Of a stretch of 6,524 nucleotides of DNA, positions 1 to 5,934 are shown one piece after another. This stretch comes from Candidatus Thorarchaeota archaeon. Lineage in GTDB: Archaea; Asgardarchaeota; Thorarchaeia; Thorarchaeales; Thorarchaeaceae. The position numbers were made by a program, and so were the translations under genes. The first letter of the stretch is position 1. Each line of letters begins with the position of its first letter. Location: the NCBI GenBank assembly GCA_030642465.1, contig DAOWNS010000108.1, positions 1 through 6,524 on the forward strand. Reading direction: 5' to 3'. Under the pieces are notes generated by a model. It was not told the origin of the DNA, made no database searches, and worked only from the letters and a program-made list of their open reading frames with translations.

Positions 1-843
1 CGCCATCTGCGTATTGCTCCGGGAAACAAGGTGGCATCCCCAAGCACAGCGGCGGGCGACCTCAATAAAAGTGTCTATTGCTGCGGGACCAGCAATGCTA
101 CTGCGCTTATTAGTAGGATGGCAGCAAAGTGCCATGACTCTCTGGTTGAGATATTTGAAGAACAAGCTCCAGACATCGAATTCAGCTCGTATGTGACGCC
201 GCTATTGAAGACCATGATTGTGCACGGCTGTTCATGGGGTGAGATCTCGGCGCGGCTTCAAGAAATACTTCAGACCCCGGATAATGGGAGGTATATTCGA
301 AACTGGATCAGTCAGTGGTTGGGGTATGGCGTCCCGGATAGCTCTCGTGTTCTCGATTGTACAGAACAGCGCGCAACCCTCTTGGGTTTTGGGCAGCTCA
401 ACGATGAAGAAGCGCATTTATTCAACTTGCCGCTTCCCCCTTCGCTTGGGGCACGCCTCGATAAACGTCGGCTGACCGTTACTCTGTCCTGGCTATCACC
501 TCTTGCAGTAAGCACTCAACGCTATCGAACCGCAAGCTTGTGGTTTGAAGTTGAAGGCGGAACACTGGCCCCCAACAGGCAAGAGGCCGAATGGCGTGCA
601 GTGCGGCGAGGAACCGTTCAGCACGAAGTGTTTGAAGGCGAATCAGCTATGCCGATATCTGACGGCGACTTCCTCACGATAAAAGTTAATTGTCGAAAAG
701 ATGCTGCAAAGATACAGGCACCAGTGGCTTACGGTCTTGCCGTGTCCCTTGAAGTTGCCGAGGGACTCAACGTTGCGATATACAACGAAATTCGTACCCG
801 TATAGCGCCCGCTGTTGAAATCCGAACGAGAGAGGGGCGCTGA
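1..843 (+). CDS. S8 (subtilisin-like) serine protease, C-terminal part; IetS-like
   Basis: The reading frame is open from base 1, so the 5' end of the gene lies outside the window; 280 residues are visible. Near its start it shows the catalytic-serine block of subtilases: IAPGNKVASPST at residues 5-16, then CGTSNATAL with the nucleophile Ser31. This matches the GTSxA consensus with Asn in place of the usual Met. The Asp and His of the triad must lie upstream. The remaining 240 residues form a C-terminal region with blocks such as LDKRRLTVTLSWLSP and RRGTVQHEVFEGE, which I recall from S8 peptidases that pair with an AAA ATPase (IetA/IetS, a proposed anti-phage system). The IetS link is from memory and the ATPase would be upstream, unseen. 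There is no signal peptide in view. It ends one base before the hsdR start, which fits co-transcription in a bacterial defence locus. Protease assignment is strong; IetS is moderate. Confidence 0.78.
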   Translation, partial: RHLRIAPGNKVASPSTAAGDLNKSVYCCGTSNATALISRMAAKCHDSLVEIFEEQAPDIEFSSYVTPLLKTMIVHGCSWGEISARLQEILQTPDNGRYIRNWISQWLGYGVPDSSRVLDCTEQRATLLGFGQLNDEEAHLFNLPLPPSLGARLDKRRLTVTLSWLSPLAVSTQRYRTASLWFEVEGGTLAPNRQEAEWRAVRRGTVQHEVFEGESAMPISDGDFLTIKVNCRKDAAKIQAPVAYGLAVSLEVAEGLNVAIYNEIRTRIAPAVEIRTREGR

Positions 844-844
844 C

Positions 845-1312
845 ATGATCAAAATCACCGAAGATGCCATAGAACAGACCGCCCTTGAGTGGCTGGAGAC
901 TCTCGGCTACGAAATAGCCTATGGGCCGGACATTGCTTTTGACGGGTCGTCTCCTGAGCGCGACCAAGAGGCGAATTACACAGATGTGGTGTTGCTCGGC
1001 CGGCTGCGTTCGGCGCTGGAACGTATCAATCCTACCTTGCCTGCCGATGCAATCGGCGAAGCTGTCCGCAAGATTACTCGTCCCGAGAGTCCGTCCCTGA
1101 TCGAGAACAATCACGAATTTCAAAAGATGCTCACCGATGGTGTTGATATTTCGTGGATGGGTGTAGACGGCGAGAAGCACGACAAGGCATGGCTGGTTGA
1201 TGTGGCCAATCCCGACAATAACGACTGGCTGGCGGTCAATCAATTTACCGTGGTGGAGGACCTGTCGGGGTGGTGTGGCATACGCAGGGCTCAGGTAAAA
1301 GCTTGTCGATGA
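845..1312 (+). pseudogene. hsdR: Type I restriction HsdR, N-terminal fragment (broken)
   Basis: The start is ATG 845, one base after the protease stop, with a purine-rich GAGAGGGG about 7 bases before it. Residues 1-139 (to base 1261) follow the HsdR N-terminal pattern: MIKITEDAIEQTALEWLETL, YGPDIAFDG, LRSALERINPTLP, then WLVDVANPDNNDWLAVNQFTVVED. In full-length HsdR (about 1000 residues) the VVNQFTVIE block is followed by RRPD and the PD-(D/E)XK nuclease motifs. Here it runs straight into DNA that encodes the helicase Walker A region in another frame, and this frame stops at 1312. The nuclease domain is therefore absent and the product would be a 155-residue dead fragment. Family assignment is firm. 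Whether the deletion is biological or an assembly collapse cannot be decided from the sequence alone. Confidence 0.82.
1255..1270. other. Internal deletion or false join inside hsdR
   Basis: Frame 2 carries HsdR residues up to D139 (base 1261). From about 1264, frame 1 carries the Walker A region, which in the family lies roughly 150 or more residues further on. About half a kilobase, not a multiple of three, is therefore missing at this point. The lost part is exactly where the PD-(D/E)XK nuclease motifs should be. I see no target-site duplication or insertion-sequence end here. Confidence 0.75.
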
Positions 1313-1716
1313 TGTTTTTTGCCGGCAAGGTGATCCGGCATCCTTATATGAAAAATCCGACGATACTGGTGATCACCGATCGCAACGATCTGGACGATCA
1401 GCTTTTCGGCACCTTTTCCAATAACCGCGAACTGTTGCGCCAAACTCCGGTTCAGGCAGGAGGACGGGCCAATCTGCGGGAGCTGCTGCAAGTTGCTTCC
1501 GGCGGTGTTGTTTTTACCACCATCCAGAAGTTTCTGCCTGAAAACAAAGGCGACAGCTACCCTCTGCTGTCTGAGCGGCGCAATATCGTTGTTATCGCCG
1601 ACGAGGCGCATCGCAGTCAGTACGATTTCATCGATGGCTTTGCCCGGCATATGCACGACGCCTTGCCGAATGCCTCCTTCGTTGGTTTCACCGGCACACC
1701 CATTGAAAGCTGCTAG
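1270..1716 (+). pseudogene. hsdR: Type I restriction HsdR, helicase fragment (motifs I to III)
   Basis: This is the continuation of the same HsdR protein in a different frame. Homology begins around base 1264 (PVGVVWHTQGSGKS), so GTG 1270 is only the first available start codon, not a credible initiation site. Visible superfamily 2 helicase motifs are Walker A TQGSGKS, ILVITDRNDLDDQLF, the DEAH box in VIADEAHRSQYD, and motif III in FVGFTGTPIE. These belong to the ATP-driven translocase of type I restriction enzymes. Homology ends at base 1707. HsdR should continue for several hundred residues, but here two codons and a stop (TAG 1714-1716) follow as the sequence passes into archaeal DNA coding on the other strand. 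The fragment thus lacks a start, the nuclease domain before it and the second RecA domain after it. Confidence 0.85.
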
Positions 1717-1718
1717 CT
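1700..1718. other. Junction between bacterial and archaeal DNA
   Basis: Left of here the plus strand encodes HsdR up to TGTPIE (base 1707). Right of here the minus strand encodes an unrelated protein whose plausible sequence (SSVLDPELAA) ends around base 1708. Both genes are cut in mid-domain and meet 3' end to 3' end. Base composition also changes, from G+C-rich on the left to a more balanced mix on the right. This fits an assembly chimera, or less simply a true recombination point. Confidence 0.7.
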
Positions 1719-2427
1719 CAGGATCGAGAACTGAACTCGCTGCATCCATTGCAGTTAATGGAGGTGCACGGAAGATTTCCAGGTCCTTCACCAAGAAGAT
1801 GCAAGTCCGTCCTATCTCATCCACCCATTCTGTCTTCACAAGACCTAATTCCTCGAATGGGGCGATGATAGAATCCACGCTTACGCTAGGGAGACCTGTA
1901 ACCATCTTAAGCCATTCTTCGAGATTCTCTTTGGATATGCCGCCCTTCCAAAGCTTCGGGAACACCGCACGAGAAACCTCATCAGAAAAGAGACGAGCAA
2001 GACGAGACTCATCGGTCATTCCAGCGAGTCTGATTATTCTACGGTATGTGTTGTCAAGTTCAACCTGCAGCTCAGCGTCAGTCATTGATACAACTGCGTT
2101 AGTGATTGGTGATACGATAGAGGTAATTGCGGCCTCATAGACCTTGGGATCCTCAGTGGGTGTAAGTAGCAAGGAGATGCAATATTGTTCTTCTTCCCTT
2201 ACAAGCCCGGTATAGTACGATGCAACATTATATTCTTCGCCGCCGATTCGAATGCTCAGGGAGGCAAAGCCTGCAGTGGCATCACCCATGGCGTGCGATG
2301 TGAAAATACGCATTATCTCCGTGTTGAGATCTTCGCGGTAGTAATCAGCAAAATCTCCTGGAACTTTTGCCTTGAGAACAGCCCCTATTTTCGAGTCCCA
2401 ATCTATAAGTAACATCGCTACTGGCAT
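1708..2427 (-). CDS. Unrecognised archaeal protein with possible C-terminal winged helix, truncated at 3' end
   Basis: I do not recognise a named family. The start is ATG 2427, preceded on the minus strand by GGAG nine bases upstream. TTG 2448 and ATG 2415 are in frame, but the former is a rarer codon and the latter lacks as good a ribosome site. About 240 residues are visible. Residues 1-100 open with MLLIDWDSKIGAVLKAKVP and continue with alternating hydrophobic strands and helices (SLSIRIGGEEYNVASYYTG, ISLLLTPTEDP). This recalls the longin/roadblock-like small domains common in Asgard archaea, an impression only. Residues near 175-225 (the stretch around LPSVSVDSIIAPFEELGLVKTEW) look like a winged helix. 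The frame stays open past 1708 to 1291, but that part is antisense to hsdR and not real protein. Probably cytoplasmic: no signal peptide or membrane segment is visible. It lies 153 bases downstream of the thymidylate kinase gene on the same strand. Confidence 0.6.
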
Positions 2428-2580
2428 GATTTTCGTCTCCGGTCCCAAAGCGGCTGGCTATTTGGAGTGGTCCGATATCGTTTCCGAGTGCTTGACTAAA
2501 AAAGCTTGTCACTAGTCACTTCGCTATTCAACAGAAAACAAACGAGTAGAAGTCATTTAGTAATATGCCCGTAATACATG

Positions 2581-3309
2581 CTATTTTCGATTTTTTACGT
2601 AATGATCAATCTCACGGTACACTTCAGATGTTACTTCTTCTAGCGTTCTTGAAGCATCCACAACTACATACTGGCCATCATCTTCCTGAGTCATGGCAAG
2701 GTATGCCTCACGAACCTTGATGAGACGGTCGACCTGCTCAAATTGTTCATTTTTAGTTCCGTTTCGTTGAAGAGCCCTTTCAAGACCTACTTCAACAGAT
2801 ACATCCAAGATGAAGATGATGTTTGGTTCCGGTGCACCTATCTCCTCTCGATTCCTGAGAAGAATCTCCTTCCATGGGATGCCAGTGCTGACACTCTGGT
2901 AAGCACCTGAAGCGAAAAAGTATCGATCCATTAGCACAAGTTTGCCAGCCTCAAGCGCGGGGCGAATCCGATTCTCAACATGCCATTGTCTGTCAAGATG
3001 GAATAGGCTGAGCTCCTCGTCTGGTGTGAGCTCCCCCTTTGGTGATCGTTCCCGGATCTCCAAGCCCCACTGGCTCTCATTGGTAGGCTCTCGGAGTCGC
3101 ACAACATCATAGTTTTTGCTGAGGCGCTCAACGAGCAATTCAACCACAGCAGTCTTGCCAGCCCCGTCTATTCCTTCCAGAACGAAAAGGAAACCGGGAT
3201 GCTCATCATGTCGTTGGCTATTCACAGGTAGGGTTCGCCTCTTTGGAAGAGTTACTGAGCAGCCGTCACATAGTCGTATTAGATGCTTCGGTGTGAATTG
3301 ATGTGACAT
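2581..3309 (-). CDS. tmk: Thymidylate (dTMP) kinase
   Basis: It phosphorylates dTMP to dTDP with ATP in the cytoplasm, for dTTP synthesis. The 242-residue product shows the family signature in order: Walker A GIDGAGKT at residues 46-53, the dTMP-binding LREPT at 72-76, LFHLDRQWHVENRI near 102-115, DRYFFASGAYQ at 128-138, and IIFILDVSVEVGLERALQR leading into the lid region. The P-loop has GKTA where most members have GKST. Family members are about 200-215 residues and begin near the FVLEGIDG strand, so residues 1-38 are an extension containing a single CxxC (C14, C17). GTG at residue 29 (VNSQRHDEH) would give a more usual length but has no clear ribosome site. ATG 3309 sits about 20 bases from a TATA box, so transcription and translation may start almost together (leaderless). 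It is divergent from the uptake operon. Confidence 0.85.
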   Translation of the reverse strand: MSHQFTPKHLIRLCDGCSVTLPKRRTLPVNSQRHDEHPGFLFVLEGIDGAGKTAVVELLVERLSKNYDVVRLREPTNESQWGLEIRERSPKGELTPDEELSLFHLDRQWHVENRIRPALEAGKLVLMDRYFFASGAYQSVSTGIPWKEILLRNREEIGAPEPNIIFILDVSVEVGLERALQRNGTKNEQFEQVDRLIKVREAYLAMTQEDDGQYVVVDASRTLEEVTSEVYREIDHYVKNRK

Positions 3310-3325
3310 CCAGTCGAGGGCAATT

Positions 3326-3333
3326 CTTTTATA
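3326..3333 (-). promoter_or_regulatory. Archaeal TATA box for tmk
   Basis: The minus strand reads TATAAAAG, centred about 20 bases before the tmk ATG. With the usual archaeal spacing the transcript would begin at or just after the ATG, giving a leaderless message or favouring a start further in. On the plus strand the same bases contain TTTATA, about 26 bases before the centre of the palindrome, so the element may serve both directions. Inferred from sequence only. Confidence 0.5.
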
Positions 3334-3349
3334 CCCGCCTCAATTTTCA

Positions 3350-3371
3350 TAGGATAGGTTAACCTATCCTA
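3350..3371. promoter_or_regulatory. Perfect 22-bp palindrome, candidate operator
   Basis: The sequence is TAGGATAGGTT followed directly by its exact reverse complement with no spacer; the symmetry fails one base further out on both sides. It lies between the divergent tmk gene and the surface-protein/transporter operon, 7 bases before the ATG at 3379. If the plus-strand promoter uses the T/A-rich element at 3326-3333, the palindrome covers the expected start of transcription, where a bound dimer would block initiation. There is no T-run after it, so it is not a terminator. Its last base is shared with the AGGAG ribosome site. The cognate protein is unknown. Confidence 0.65.
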
Positions 3372-3378
3372 GGAGTTG

Positions 3379-3879
3379 ATGAATGTACTTGCAGCCAAGC
3401 TGATTCCGGCGCTTCTAATTGCAGCACTAATCAGTCAACCCGCTGGAGCATTCATAGGAGAATTTTCCCACGAGATTGCTGCGACGGATATGCGGCTTCA
3501 GTTGGATTTCGGCAATGGAACTGTACTAGAGTTCCACGACGTTGAGGGTACAAACGTTCTGAATGTGGCCGAATCGGTTACCGAGGTTGAAGTGATCTGG
3601 TATGGCGACCTCGTATTTGTGACATCAATCGCCGGCACGCCAAACAACGAATCTGCAGGTCTATGGTGGCAGTATTGGGTGAACGAAGAGTTGGGACCCG
3701 TTGCCGCAAACAAGTACCAAGTTCAGGATGGCGACGTTGTTTCTTGGAGGCGCATTCCTCCTGAAATGGAGCCCACAGACGGACCCACTGACTACACAAT
3801 CATTGGAGGAGCTGTTGTTCTTGCAGTCATTGGTTTGGGTTTCCTGTTCTTTCTCTCAACTAGGAAGCAAAAGGAGTGA
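3379..3879 (+). CDS. DUF4430-like (transcobalamin C-terminal-like) membrane-anchored surface protein
   Basis: A 166-residue exported protein. Residues 1-24 form a signal peptide with a likely cut after AGA. Residues 40-128 resemble DUF4430: a strand-rich start (GNGTVLEFHDVEG), an internal SIAG turn, the aromatic WWQYWVN at 96-102, AANKYQVQDGD with GD at 118-119, and a closing tryptophan at 123. Residues 139-159 are a membrane anchor followed by the basic tail TRKQKE. Two N-glycosylation sequons are visible. In the family this fold resembles the cobalamin-binding end of transcobalamin, and a role in holding a corrinoid or similar vitamin outside the membrane is inferred. ATG 3379 follows AGGAG at only 3 bases, unusually tight; TTG 3376 is the other option. 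It is first in a run of five closely spaced genes and is preceded by the palindrome. Confidence 0.7.
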   Translation: MNVLAAKLIPALLIAALISQPAGAFIGEFSHEIAATDMRLQLDFGNGTVLEFHDVEGTNVLNVAESVTEVEVIWYGDLVFVTSIAGTPNNESAGLWWQYWVNEELGPVAANKYQVQDGDVVSWRRIPPEMEPTDGPTDYTIIGGAVVLAVIGLGFLFFLSTRKQKE

Positions 3880-3886
3880 AAATGAA

Positions 3887-4630
3887 ATGCAAATGAGAGG
3901 TCTACTGATCGCGTTCTTTGTAATGTGTTTTCTGACTACTAACGTTGTGGCAAGCTCAGACGACTACTATCAACCGCTTGTTCCCAGTCCGCAGGGCAAT
4001 ACTGTTGTCAATTGGAGAATGGTAGAAGTTCCTGAGCTAGCTGTGCAATGGGGTTGGACCGGTGAAGGTGCTTGGCTCGCTGACAGCGCAAGCATTATGT
4101 CCTTCACGATAACAACGTTGGACGAATACACAACCGGAGACCTGACGATTGGGAACTTCACTATCGAAGCTAACAATACTGATGTGGCCAGAGAACTAGT
4201 TCTCGGAGTCTGGGGGTTAACTCCGTTCTTCCCAGGGCTGGTTGTAGCAATTGGTCAGGACAATCTTGATGATCTCAACGTCACTGCATATGCTTCAGCA
4301 GAAAGGGTGCAGGGGAATTACTTGAATGGAACCATGGAATCGTCGTATGAACCAGTTGTTGTCGGGGGAACCTCTTACGACTGCATAGTGTTTGACTATG
4401 AGCAAGACCCGTCGGGCTATGGGGAGCCACAAAGAACGTATCTTGCCTACGACACGTTGACTGGCGTTCTCGTCCGAGCGAACACAAGCGTTACATTCGC
4501 AAACGAGTACATACTCGTTCTAGAGCTTCAGTCCATCCTCCCACCGGGACCAAACATGCTACTGATTGTGGGAGGTTTGAGTGTAATCGCAATCGTGGTG
4601 ATTGTGATAGTTGTCGTCAAGCGCAGATAG
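3887..4630 (+). CDS. Secreted protein with C-terminal membrane anchor, function unknown
   Basis: I do not recognise the family. The 247-residue product begins with a signal peptide (residues 1-22, cut after VVA). The outer domain of about 200 residues is rich in strands and carries at least five N-X-S/T sequons (NFT, NNT, NVT, NGT, NTS). A single membrane helix occupies roughly the last 25 residues (MLLIVGGLSVIAIVVIVIVV) and ends in KRR. It therefore sits on the outer face, probably glycosylated. ATG 3887 is 10 bases after AGGAG; ATG 3893 is also in frame. A better-spaced ATG at 3882 is out of frame and stops after four codons. It starts 7 bases after the DUF4430-like gene and shares its architecture (signal peptide, outer domain, C-terminal helix), so the two may act as partners handing ligand to the downstream transporter; this is inferred from position only. 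Confidence 0.75.
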   Translation: MQMRGLLIAFFVMCFLTTNVVASSDDYYQPLVPSPQGNTVVNWRMVEVPELAVQWGWTGEGAWLADSASIMSFTITTLDEYTTGDLTIGNFTIEANNTDVARELVLGVWGLTPFFPGLVVAIGQDNLDDLNVTAYASAERVQGNYLNGTMESSYEPVVVGGTSYDCIVFDYEQDPSGYGEPQRTYLAYDTLTGVLVRANTSVTFANEYILVLELQSILPPGPNMLLIVGGLSVIAIVVIVIVVVKRR

Positions 4631-4654
4631 AACGCAGAACGTGAGGCCTGCCAG

Positions 4655-5254
4655 ATGGAAGCCCTTCGTGCAAGGCATTCGATGAAACCGAGTCGAAGGG
4701 TTTCTATCACCAGCATCATGACTGCGTTGGCTTTGGTAGGTAACTACTCGCTTGTCAGTATTCCGAATGTTGAGCTGGGTTCGACCATCCTATTCACAAC
4801 TGCGTTCGTTTTCGGTTTCCCGTTGGGAATCACATGCGTACTGCTCATGTCCATCATCTACGCTTCATTCAATCCATGGGGTGGTTTCATACCTCAGATA
4901 TGGCTCGCTCAGGTTGCAGGGTGGGCGTTTATGGTCGCAGTGGGAGCGCTGGTGGGGCGCGGACGTTCTGGAGATAGCAACAGTCTACTCTTCCGACTGG
5001 AACTCGCTATCATGGGAACATTCACTACGTTGTTCTTTGACCTAATCACCACCCTCGGCTACTCGTGGGCTTTCGGAGTTCCTTACTTGGCGGCACTGGT
5101 GACGGGAATTCCCTTCCTGATTATTCATATTATGTCGAATGCGTTCTTGTTTGCAGCTGTTACACCTGGACTGAATTCCATCCTGAAGACGCATTTTCAG
5201 TTCGCTCTCTGGGATGAACAAATGGAACTCATCCAGGAGATTAGCGAAGAATAA
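4655..5254 (+). CDS. ECF transporter S component (substrate-binding membrane subunit)
   Basis: A 199-residue integral membrane protein with about six hydrophobic segments (roughly residues 18-36, 44-64, 60-72, 84-101, 113-136, 140-172). The first part, MTALALVGNYSLVSIPNVELGSTILF and then FGFPLG, SFNPWGG and AQVAGWAF, is the pattern I know from ECF S components, where an early proline/asparagine-rich loop (IPNVE) and an NP-x-GG turn are typical. Such proteins bind a vitamin and need EcfT plus two EcfA ATPases, which are not in this window, so a shared energising module elsewhere is expected. The substrate is not readable from the sequence. The two exported proteins upstream, one DUF4430-like, point to a cobalamin-related compound. 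ATG 4655 has GAGG 8 bases upstream; ATG 4682 is a later in-frame option. It follows the preceding gene by 24 bases. Confidence 0.75.
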   Translation: MEALRARHSMKPSRRVSITSIMTALALVGNYSLVSIPNVELGSTILFTTAFVFGFPLGITCVLLMSIIYASFNPWGGFIPQIWLAQVAGWAFMVAVGALVGRGRSGDSNSLLFRLELAIMGTFTTLFFDLITTLGYSWAFGVPYLAALVTGIPFLIIHIMSNAFLFAAVTPGLNSILKTHFQFALWDEQMELIQEISEE

Positions 5255-5284
5255 AAAGCAGGGCACCAGAGGTATAGATGGACG

Positions 5285-5932
5285 TTGATTAGGGTGACAT
5301 GGAAAAATGCGTTTGTTCATCTTGCTAAACCTGCAGATGGTCGTGTGCCGCCTGTGTTCAAGCCCTATCATGCGGCCGTTGCACTCATGATGATTGGTAG
5401 AGAGCAGCCCCTAGGACGCTACGAGCTTTGTGAGAACCTGTCAATTGGTGAAGGCAGTGCTAGAACACTTTTGAAGCGCTTAGCAGAGTCAGATTACATT
5501 GCCGCGGATGGCAAGCAGGGACAAAGACTGACTGATGCAGGAGCTGCCCTCTTTAAGACTTTTTCAAGCGATGTGCCTATCGGACTCTTTCTAGATATAG
5601 CACCGTTGATAGTTCACAGTCAAGCATTCGCAAACCTTGTGAAGGGACAAGCAGCCAAAATCACAGACGGAATCAGGCAACGGGATGAGGCAATCATTCA
5701 AGGAGGATACGGCAAAGCGGGTGCAACAACCCTGATTCAAAGAGGTGGTCTACTAGTAATGCCGCCAGACAACTTCAATGTGCTCTCTGCCTATGAGAGG
5801 GAAACAATTCTCATATTGGATAGTCTTCGACCAGATGAAGATGACGTGATTATTGTTGGGTCAGCAGAGGATCCAAACTTGGCCAGAGAGGTATCCATGG
5901 CGGCAGTGATGACTCTCTTTGATGAGGAGTAA
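5285..5932 (+). CDS. DUF4443-type archaeal winged-helix protein
   Basis: A 215-residue cytoplasmic protein in two parts. Residues 30-90 form a MarR-like winged helix: YHAAVALMMIG, then LSIGEGSARTLLKRLAESDYI as helix-turn-helix, then QGQRLTDAGAALF as wing and last helix. Residues 95-215 carry the pattern I associate with DUF4443, including RQRDEAIIQGGYGKAGATTLI at 131-151 and DVIIVGSAEDPNLAREVSMAAVMTLF near the end; this could be a ligand-binding domain. Its function is not established. As a DNA-binding fold encoded 30 bases after the transporter gene, it may regulate this operon, perhaps through the palindrome at 3350-3371. No ATG fits the start: TTG 5285 and GTG 5294 are the candidates, with AGAGG at 5269-5273 upstream. 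The ATG at 5278 is out of frame and stops after four codons. Confidence 0.72.
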   Translation: MIRVTWKNAFVHLAKPADGRVPPVFKPYHAAVALMMIGREQPLGRYELCENLSIGEGSARTLLKRLAESDYIAADGKQGQRLTDAGAALFKTFSSDVPIGLFLDIAPLIVHSQAFANLVKGQAAKITDGIRQRDEAIIQGGYGKAGATTLIQRGGLLVMPPDNFNVLSAYERETILILDSLRPDEDDVIIVGSAEDPNLAREVSMAAVMTLFDEE

Positions 5933-5934
5933 GA

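Noticed and set aside
767..1243. 158-codon minus-strand frame opposite hsdR
   Set aside because: It is antisense to well-recognised HsdR coding sequence and has no protein-like features of its own.
1493..2140. 215-codon plus-strand frame spanning the junction
   Set aside because: Its first part is an alternative frame of hsdR and the rest is antisense to the minus-strand archaeal gene; serine-rich low-quality product.
2505..2525. Direct repeat GTCACT-A-GTCACT
   Set aside because: Only six bases repeated once; too short to separate from chance and no further copies seen nearby.
2494..2545. A-rich runs between tmk and the next minus-strand gene as terminator or promoter
   Set aside because: On the minus strand they give short T-runs and a weak TTTTTTAG, but no convincing TATA box at a good distance from ATG 2427 and no clear terminator, so I did not call either.
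3350..3371. Palindrome read as an intrinsic terminator hairpin
   Set aside because: There is no T-run on either strand, no loop, and it lies between divergent gene starts rather than after a gene end.
5042..5371. 109-codon minus-strand frame over the S component and DUF4443 start
   Set aside because: It is antisense to two recognisable genes and its product resembles no protein.
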